DNA from: WQXF01 sp031553615
Lineage (GTDB): Bacteria; Bacillota; Clostridia; Christensenellales; Aristaeellaceae
Reading direction: 5' to 3'
Assembly (NCBI GenBank): GCA_031553615.1
Contig: JAVBLJ010000023.1
Span: 19,021-83,020, forward strand
Length of the DNA stretch: 64,000 bases
The translations under genes and the position numbers were made by a program. Shown piece after piece: positions 57,924 to 64,000 of the stretch. Numbering within the stretch: position 1 is the first letter of the stretch; every line of letters begins with the position of its first letter. Below the pieces are notes generated by a model, which saw nothing but the letters and a program-made list of their open reading frames with translations, was not told where the DNA came from and did not search any database.

Positions 57924-59459
57924 ATGGATATGAAGATTGTGCGCGAAAGCGTGGAGGTGGAACGCCTCATCGCCGCGTCGGAGGAACAGGCGATGGTCGA
58001 AGGCGAAGTCGCCCTGCCGGGTAGCATGCGCGATGCCGCGCGCATACTGCACACCGATGCGCAAATGATCATCGGCGCGGTGGAAACGCAGGTGGACCGC
58101 TTGGCGATGGATGGCCAAGTGGTGTTCCACGTGCTCTACACCCAGGGCGACCCGAAACGCGTGCAAACCCTGGAAGCTGCCTGCGATTTTTCGCACCAGA
58201 TGGAAATGCAGGACGTGAGCCCGCGCATGCAGGCAAGGCTGATCGGCGACGTGCTGGAGGCACAGGCCCACGCCAGCGGTGGGCGGTTGCTGCTGCGGGC
58301 GGCGGTATCGCTGACCGCGCAGGTGCTTAGCGCCGCACCGGTTTCGGCAGTGCGCAACGTAGCCGGGCTCGACAGCCTGCGCATGCGCACGGAAAACGTA
58401 TCGATTTGCCGCACCACGGGCGAGGGGAGCGCGGAGGCGCTACTGCGCGAGGAGTATGAGATTCCCGCCGCGCTGAACGTGGTCGAAACGCTGTACGCCA
58501 CCGCCAAGCCGCAGGTGAGCGACGTGGTAGGCGGCGAAGGGAAAGCCAGCGTCAGCGGCACGGTGCTGCTGGACGTGTATCACGCCAGCGGTCTGGAGGA
58601 ATTGCCGCTGGTGGTCACGCACCACACCATCGAATTTGAGCAGCCGGTGGATCTGCACGGCGGATCGGGCCAGATGCTGCAGGCGATGCCGCGGGTGCGG
58701 GATGTGATGGTCAATTCGATGGAGGCCGGGGATGGCGGGCGCGTGCTGAGGGTGGAAGTCGTGCTGAGCACGCAGGTCATTGCCACCCAGCAAGAGACCC
58801 AGACCGTGCTTTCCGATGCATACACCCTGCGCGGCGAGGATGTTGCGCTGGAGAAGCAGCCCATGGATTTGCATACGCAAAACGCCTATGCCGTCGCCCG
58901 TGAGAGCGGCAAACTGATGCTGCAATTGCCCGAGAAAAGCCCGCCCATCGGTACGGTGTTGGCGGCATTCGTCCACCCGACCATCGCGGGGCGCGAGCGC
59001 ATCGGCGGCCGCCTTACCGTGGAGGGCGTGCTGGGCGTAACGGTGATCTACCTGCCGCAGGATTCGGATCAGCCGACCAGCGCACAAAAGGAGGAAGCAT
59101 TCTCGCTCACGTTCCCGTGCAGCATACCGCAGACCGCCACCCTGCAAATCGCCCCCCTCGAAGTGGATGCGGTAGGCATCACCTCGGATCGCGTCGAGGT
59201 ACGCTACATGATGCAATTGACCGGCACCGCCTGCGTTACCCAGCGCGTGGATATGGTGGTGGATGCGCGCATGCAGCCTGGCGCAGTGCAGACGGGCGGC
59301 ATGGTGCTGTATTACCCGCAGGCCAACGAGACGATCTGGGATGTGGCGCGTCGCTACCGTGTGGACGCGGCCAGCCTTACGAGGCTCAATCCGGGCCTGG
59401 AGCAGCCCCGCGGTGATCGAGCGATACTGATCTACCAGAAGGATGAGGCGACGCAATAA
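57924..59459 (+). CDS. sipL: SipL-like spore coat morphogenesis protein (DUF3794 repeats + LysM)
   Basis: A 511-aa protein. Residues ~30-430 contain three DUF3794 repeats (LIVEGEVALPGSMRDAARIL-like, then GKASVSGTVLLDVYHASG and GGRLTVEGVLGVTVIYLP). The end is a LysM domain (MVLYYPQANETIWDVARRYRVD). This is the layout of Clostridioides difficile SipL, which binds SpoIVA and organises coat assembly around the forespore. GGGAGGGG precedes the ATG at 57924. It follows spo0A, an arrangement that places master regulator and coat scaffold side by side. Confidence 0.88.
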   Translation: MDMKIVRESVEVERLIAASEEQAMVEGEVALPGSMRDAARILHTDAQMIIGAVETQVDRLAMDGQVVFHVLYTQGDPKRVQTLEAACDFSHQMEMQDVSPRMQARLIGDVLEAQAHASGGRLLLRAAVSLTAQVLSAAPVSAVRNVAGLDSLRMRTENVSICRTTGEGSAEALLREEYEIPAALNVVETLYATAKPQVSDVVGGEGKASVSGTVLLDVYHASGLEELPLVVTHHTIEFEQPVDLHGGSGQMLQAMPRVRDVMVNSMEAGDGGRVLRVEVVLSTQVIATQQETQTVLSDAYTLRGEDVALEKQPMDLHTQNAYAVARESGKLMLQLPEKSPPIGTVLAAFVHPTIAGRERIGGRLTVEGVLGVTVIYLPQDSDQPTSAQKEEAFSLTFPCSIPQTATLQIAPLEVDAVGITSDRVEVRYMMQLTGTACVTQRVDMVVDARMQPGAVQTGGMVLYYPQANETIWDVARRYRVDAASLTRLNPGLEQPRGDRAILIYQKDEATQ

Positions 59460-59490
59460 AACGTTCCCCCGGGCCTATCGCAATCAAAAA

Positions 59491-59539
59491 GAGCTGCCGT
59501 GCTATGCGCCCAATCGCACGGGCACATAGCGGGCAGCTC
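59491..59539. terminator. Bidirectional terminator between sipL and the esterase
   Basis: GAGCTGCC and GTGCTATG pair with CATAGC and GGGCAGCTC, followed by a T-rich stretch. It lies between convergent genes. Confidence 0.85.
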
Positions 59540-59590
59540 CTATTTTGCGTCGCGCTTTTAATAAGTAGAAAAGGGCAGCGTATACCGATT

Positions 59591-60217
59591 CTAGCCCCTG
59601 GAACCCAGCGCCTTAAGCCATTCCCGCGCGATGAGCATGTGCCCTGCGCCGGTGGGATGCACGCCATCGGTAGCCCAGAAGGCGGCGGGCTGCTGCGTGG
59701 AGGCGGCGGCAAACAGGCCGTCCATGGGGAGGTAGGTCGCGCCAAACTCGCGAGCTAACGTGCGCGCCGACTGAATTTTCGAGTCAAGATCCTCATGCCA
59801 GTGCAGCTTGTCGTCCACGGGCAAAAGGAAGGGCTCGATGATCACGATCTTGCAGCGCAGCTCACGGGTGGCTTGGGTGAGCAGGTCGCGGAAGCCCTGC
59901 TCGTAGGCTTCGCAGGAGGTGGGATCGTTGCGATCGTACCGCCGCCAGCAATCGTTGATGCCGATGAGGATGCTGAGCACGTCGGGCTTCAGCTCCAGGC
60001 AATCCTGCTGCCAGCGCTTTTGCAGATCGACCACGCGGTCGCCGCTGATGCCCTTGTTGAGGAAGCGCACGCTTCGCTCCATATGCCGGGATCGGAACAG
60101 ATCGGCAACGTACTGCGCGTAGCCGCCGCCCAGCGAATCGGGGTTGGCACGATCCCGGCCGCAATCGGTGATGCTATCGCCTTGGAACAGCACGGTGAAA
60201 CCATCCTGAATATACAT
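59591..60217 (-). CDS. SGNH/GDSL hydrolase, probable carbohydrate esterase
   Basis: A 208-aa cytoplasmic hydrolase. Block I FQGDSITDCGR holds nucleophile Ser15; the oxyanion Asn is in IGINDCW (block III); Asp184 and His187 lie in WATDGVHPTG. The nearest relatives in style deacetylate xylo-oligosaccharides or other acetylated sugars, which would complement the xylan cassette far to the left. Substrate not proven. Confidence 0.88.
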   Translation of the reverse strand: MYIQDGFTVLFQGDSITDCGRDRANPDSLGGGYAQYVADLFRSRHMERSVRFLNKGISGDRVVDLQKRWQQDCLELKPDVLSILIGINDCWRRYDRNDPTSCEAYEQGFRDLLTQATRELRCKIVIIEPFLLPVDDKLHWHEDLDSKIQSARTLAREFGATYLPMDGLFAAASTQQPAAFWATDGVHPTGAGHMLIAREWLKALGSRG

Positions 60218-60357
60218 AGGCTAAACACTTCCTTTGTTTGTGGTTTGAACACAGTTTAGCTTAAAATAGAAGAAAAGGCAACGCAATGCCACAATGAATC
60301 CACGAGATGCAGCCCTCTAAACAGCACGGATTTGCGCGGAATCAGGCGGTTTTTCAT

Positions 60358-60386
60358 TTGACAAACAGCAGGCTTTCGGTTATAAT
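60358..60386 (+). promoter_or_regulatory. Strong promoter of greA
   Basis: Perfect consensus: TTGACA (60358-60363), 17-bp spacer, TATAAT (60381-60386). Confidence 0.92.
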
Positions 60387-60397
60387 TCCTAACTAGC

Positions 60398-60441
60398 AAA
60401 TACGGCACCTGCACGATTCCGTGCGGGGCCGTGTCGTATTT
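60398..60441 (+). promoter_or_regulatory. Stable hairpin at the greA transcript start
   Basis: AAATACGGCAC (60398-60408) pairs with GTGTCGTATTT (60431-60441; one G-U), around an inner GCACG/CGTGC stem. It begins about 5 nt after the predicted transcription start and is not followed by a long T-run. It may stabilise the mRNA, or pause or attenuate transcription. Confidence 0.65.
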
Positions 60442-60505
60442 GAGGCAGTATACCGTACAACCAAGCAGCGCAATGGATGCGCACCAACAAAGAGGAGTGT
60501 ACTAC

Positions 60506-60988
60506 ATGGCCAGCGAAACGAAGCGCCCCATCGTATCCGCAGAAGGTTTGAAAAACCTCATCGATGAGTTGGACTACTACCGCAATGTCCGCCGCACCGA
60601 GATCGCCGAGCAGATTAAAACCGCGATCGCGTTTGGCGATTTGAGTGAGAATGCCGAGTATGACGAGGCGAAAAACGAGCAATCACGCGTGGAGCACCAT
60701 ATCCTCGAGCTTGAGGAGACCATTCGCAATGCCCAGGTGATCGATGAGAACGACATCACCACCGACAGGGTGAGCGTGGGAAGCGTGGTGAAGGTGCTCG
60801 ATATTGCTGAAAACGAAGAGGTCGAGTACGCCATCGTTGGCGGCCCGGAGGCCGACCCGATGAAGAGCCGCATCTCCAACGAATCACCGGTTGGCGCTGC
60901 CCTGCTCGGTCATACGGTGGGCGAAACCGTCGATATCCCGGTGCCGAGCGGCACTTGGAGCGTCCGTGTTTTGGATATACATTTGTAA
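60506..60988 (+). CDS. greA: Transcription elongation factor GreA
   Basis: A 160-aa GreA that rescues backtracked RNA polymerase by stimulating transcript cleavage. It has the N-terminal coiled coil with the acidic tip FGDLSENAEYDEAKNEQ and the C-terminal FKBP-like domain (SPVGAALLGHTVGETVDIP). AGAGGAGTG precedes the ATG at 60506; the frame opens further left without a ribosome site. The lysS gene follows after 30 nt, a common pairing. Confidence 0.96.
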   Translation: MASETKRPIVSAEGLKNLIDELDYYRNVRRTEIAEQIKTAIAFGDLSENAEYDEAKNEQSRVEHHILELEETIRNAQVIDENDITTDRVSVGSVVKVLDIAENEEVEYAIVGGPEADPMKSRISNESPVGAALLGHTVGETVDIPVPSGTWSVRVLDIHL

Positions 60989-61018
60989 ACATTCGCCCAC
61001 GAATTAGGAGGAACCGCA

Positions 61019-62545
61019 ATGCAAAAAAATCCGGCGACTGCCGCCCGGAAAGCGGCAAATGCCGAAACGAATACCGAAGATTTGGGTTTGAGCGAGCAGG
61101 AGGGAATCCGCCGCCAAAAGCTGGCTGCGCTTGTGCAGGCCGGTGCTGATCCTTATGCAGTCACAAAGTTCGACCGCACCCACAGTTCGGCCGAAATCAT
61201 CGAGCGCTTCGACGTGCTGGAAGGCCAAAAGGTCGCGATTGCAGGGCGCATGATGTCAAAGCGCATCATGGGCAAAGCTTCGTTTGCCCACTTACTCGAT
61301 GGCGCGGGGCAAATCCAGTTCTATGTGCGCCGCGAGGATTTGGGCGAGGAGCCCTATGCGCGCTTCAAGGAAATGGATATCGGCGATATCGTCGGCATTC
61401 ATGGTATCGCCTTCCGCACGCAGAAGGGCGAGATTTCCGTGCATGCGGAATCGGTGGAGCTGCTGAGCAAAGCGCTCAAGCCGCTGCCCGAGAAGTTCCA
61501 CGGCCTGAAGGACCCTGACCTGCGCTACCGCCAGCGCAGCCTGGATTTGATTGTCAACCCCGAGGTGCGCGAGACCTTCCTGCGCCGCAGCCGCATTATC
61601 AGCGAGATGCGCCGCTACTTCGACGGCCTGGGCTTTCTTGAAGTAGAGACGCCCATCCTCAACACCGTGGCCAGCGGCGCTACGGCGCGCCCTTTCACGA
61701 CGCATCATAATACGCTGGATTTGGACATGCACCTGCGCATCGCACTGGAGCTGCGCTTGAAGCAGCTAATCGTCGGCGGGCTCGAGCGTGTGTATGAGAT
61801 TGGCCGCAACTTCCGCAACGAGGGCATGGACGCCACGCACAACCCCGAGTTCACCATGATGGAGCTCTATCAGGCGTATACCAACCTTAACGGCATGATG
61901 GAGCTGGCTGAGGGTGTGATTTCCCATTGCGCGCGGACCGTGCTGGGTAGCACCAAGCTCACCTACCAGGGCCGGGAAATCGATTTGACGCCGCCTTTTG
62001 CGCGCCTGTCGATGAACGATGCGGTAAAGCTACACACCGGTGCGGATTTTATGGCCTGTGCGGATGACGAGGCAGCTCGCGAGCTGGCGAAGTCGCTCCA
62101 TCTTCCGCTCAAGGATAAGTCCGCTTCGCGGGGGCATATCCTGGCCGAGGCGTTTGATGCCTTCGTGGAGGAGAAGATCGTTCAACCGGTGTTCATCACC
62201 GATTATCCTATCGAGATTTCGCCGTTGGCGAAAAAGAAGCCCGGTGATCCCCGCTTGACCGAGCGCTTTGAACTGTTCATGGCTGGGCACGAGTACGCCA
62301 ACGCGTTCTCGGAGCTCAATGATCCCATCGATCAGCGCCAGCGCTTCGAACAGCAGGCCCGGGAACGTGCCAAGGGCGACGACGAAGCCATGGTCATCGA
62401 CGAGGATTTCTGTGAATCGCTGGAGTATGGCATGCCCCCGACCGGTGGTATCGGCATCGGCGTCGACCGGCTGATTATGCTGCTCACAGATTCGGCCTCT
62501 ATCCGCGACGTACTGCTTTTCCCTACCATGAAGCCGCGCGAATGA
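61019..62545 (+). CDS. lysS: Lysyl-tRNA synthetase, class II
   Basis: A 508-aa class II synthetase. The N-terminal OB fold (VAIAGRMMSKRIMGKASFAHL) is followed by the catalytic core with motif 2 (EIGRNFRNEGMDATHNPEFT) and motif 3 (GGIGIGVDRLIMLLTD). AGGAGG precedes the ATG. Likely co-transcribed with greA. Confidence 0.97.
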   Translation: MQKNPATAARKAANAETNTEDLGLSEQEGIRRQKLAALVQAGADPYAVTKFDRTHSSAEIIERFDVLEGQKVAIAGRMMSKRIMGKASFAHLLDGAGQIQFYVRREDLGEEPYARFKEMDIGDIVGIHGIAFRTQKGEISVHAESVELLSKALKPLPEKFHGLKDPDLRYRQRSLDLIVNPEVRETFLRRSRIISEMRRYFDGLGFLEVETPILNTVASGATARPFTTHHNTLDLDMHLRIALELRLKQLIVGGLERVYEIGRNFRNEGMDATHNPEFTMMELYQAYTNLNGMMELAEGVISHCARTVLGSTKLTYQGREIDLTPPFARLSMNDAVKLHTGADFMACADDEAARELAKSLHLPLKDKSASRGHILAEAFDAFVEEKIVQPVFITDYPIEISPLAKKKPGDPRLTERFELFMAGHEYANAFSELNDPIDQRQRFEQQARERAKGDDEAMVIDEDFCESLEYGMPPTGGIGIGVDRLIMLLTDSASIRDVLLFPTMKPRE

Positions 62546-62582
62546 GACCGAGCCCCCGGCGTATTGCTTAGGAGGGACGGTT

Positions 62583-63311
62583 ATGGTTGACAATCGCATT
62601 TCCAAGGCGCGTGTGCGCCACCACTTTTCCTATGGGCTTTGGAAGTACGCCCTGTTGGCGGCGGCCGCGATTTTTGGTTGGAATTTGTTCTACAGCATGA
62701 CTGCGTACCGGCCGCCGGACAACAAAAAGCTGGATATCTACGTCGTAACGCCGGGGGCGAACACCGAAGCCATGCAGACCGATCTGTTGGAATCGCTTCA
62801 GGCCGCATTCCCGGATCAGGAAGAGTTTTCCTTCATGAATATCGCCCTGGGTGCCGACCAGGATTCGACGGCGGTGATGCAGTTTACCACCTACATTGCC
62901 GCGCAACAGGGCGACGTGTTCCTGCTATCGATGGATTTGTTCCATCAGTATGGCCGGGATATGGAGGACGGGCTGTTTATGGCGCTCGATGGGGCGATCG
63001 CTTCGGGTGAGCTGAATGCCGAGGGCATCGATACCGAGCTGACGCGCATAACGCCCCAAGAAGGCGCGAGCGGTATCTACGGCATTTCCACCAAGACGCT
63101 TTATGGCCTCACGGACTATTTGATCAACAACGAATCCATGGTGCTCGCTGTGCCTGTGTACAGCGGGAACCAGGAGAATGCGATCAAGTTGGTTGATTTC
63201 CTGGTGAAGCGCTTCGCTACGGAGAAACCCGAATGGTACGACGAATACCAGAATTCCTTGCGAGAACAGCAACAGCAGGAGCAACAACAGCAACTGTTTA
63301 TGAATCCGTAA
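62583..63311 (+). CDS. Membrane-anchored hypothetical protein
   Basis: A 242-aa protein with one N-terminal membrane helix (about residues 20-38, YALLAAAAIFGWNLFYSM) and an outside domain. The domain carries alternating strands and helices (KLDIYVVTPGANTEAMQTD; ALGADQDSTAVMQF) similar in style to substrate-binding proteins. The C-terminus is Gln-rich (REQQQQEQQQQ), from CAG/CAA repeats. GGAGGGACGG supports the ATG. It sits between lysS and the rRNA operon. Family not recognised. Confidence 0.75.
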   Translation: MVDNRISKARVRHHFSYGLWKYALLAAAAIFGWNLFYSMTAYRPPDNKKLDIYVVTPGANTEAMQTDLLESLQAAFPDQEEFSFMNIALGADQDSTAVMQFTTYIAAQQGDVFLLSMDLFHQYGRDMEDGLFMALDGAIASGELNAEGIDTELTRITPQEGASGIYGISTKTLYGLTDYLINNESMVLAVPVYSGNQENAIKLVDFLVKRFATEKPEWYDEYQNSLREQQQQEQQQQLFMNP

Positions 63312-63322
63312 CCATAGTTTTC

Positions 63323-63365
63323 GCAAAAGCCGTACGTTACCTGCGTGTAACGTGCGGCTTTTGCA
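63323..63365 (+). terminator. Terminator before the rRNA operon
   Basis: GCAAAAGCCG and ACGTTAC pair with GTAACGT and CGGCTTTTGC, an approximately 16-bp stem with a 6-nt loop. Confidence 0.85.
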
Positions 63366-63414
63366 TTCAAACACGAATGATCTGCAAAAGTTTCAAATTT
63401 TTGTTGATCTGGTG

Positions 63415-63443
63415 TTGACAAGCGGGCGGTGAGATGATATTCT
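63415..63443 (+). promoter_or_regulatory. rRNA operon promoter
   Basis: Perfect TTGACA (63415-63420), 17-bp spacer, TATTCT (63438-63443). The leader that follows contains CCTTGAAAACGAT near 63502, similar to the antitermination/processing box of Firmicutes rRNA leaders. Confidence 0.85.
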
Positions 63444-63636
63444 ATACAAGCTCTCGCGAGCGGCGCAGGACAAAAGCGAGCGGGAACGGGAGCGAGCGAT
63501 CCTTGAAAACGATACAGGACAGAGAAGAGAAAAGACAGTTGATTCTGATATGAGTTTTGAATCTTGGATGTCAACCTGAAAGCTAGCGAAAGCGAGCGAG
63601 AGGGAAGAACCAGTAACCAAGAGGAGATACAGGATG

Positions 63637-64000
<364 letters not shown>

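Overview
The window looks like a chromosomal segment from a GC-rich, endospore-forming member of the Clostridia. The evidence is spo0A, sipL (spore coat), spmA/spmB, an AbrB-type transition regulator, a T-box leader, sigma-A-like promoters with TTGACA/TATAAT boxes, strong AGGAGG ribosome sites, and the first ~360 nt of a Firmicutes-type 16S rRNA gene at the right edge. A Christensenellales-like lineage is a guess from gene style only; the 16S fragment should settle it.

Left third (1-31573): plant-polysaccharide use. In order: the end of a CUT2 monosaccharide transporter (permease and ChvE-like binding protein); an ArsR-type regulator divergent from an arabinan cassette (binding protein, two permeases, GH51, intracellular GH43, secreted GH43); a minus-strand galactoside cassette (two permeases, binding protein, GH2) under a LacI regulator with visible operators; an unassigned (alpha/alpha)6-type glycosidase; a third binding protein/permease set with a GH8 exo-oligoxylanase; then a small zinc protein, class II aldolase, FGGY kinase, polyol dehydrogenase, aldo-keto reductase and GH18 protein. 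None of the three CUT1 cassettes has an ATPase gene, so they probably share an MsmX-type ATPase encoded elsewhere.

Middle (31574-46715): a structured leader with a strong promoter, an 8-codon leader ORF and a terminator precedes a TM1266-family regulator and a TauT/NitT-type ABC transporter. Then come a cysteine desulfurase-like enzyme divergent from a DUF3343 protein, nth, obgE, yhbY, an AbrB-like regulator, spmA-spmB, a Met-specific T-box with metG, tatD, rsmA and pckA.

Right third (46716-64000): a Cys/Pro-rich thioester-domain protein without a secretion signal, an APH-type kinase, a VanW protein, two orphan hypotheticals, a membrane-anchored beta-propeller protein, glpK, spo0A with 0A boxes, sipL, a GDSL esterase, greA, lysS, a membrane-anchored hypothetical, and the rRNA promoter with the 16S start.

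Two features stand out. First, many intergenic gaps carry short tandem arrays (10-18 bp units, 2-6 copies), each with its own unit sequence. Second, the leader at 31631-31834 matches no riboswitch class I could recognise and seems to combine a folded RNA, a leader peptide and a terminator.
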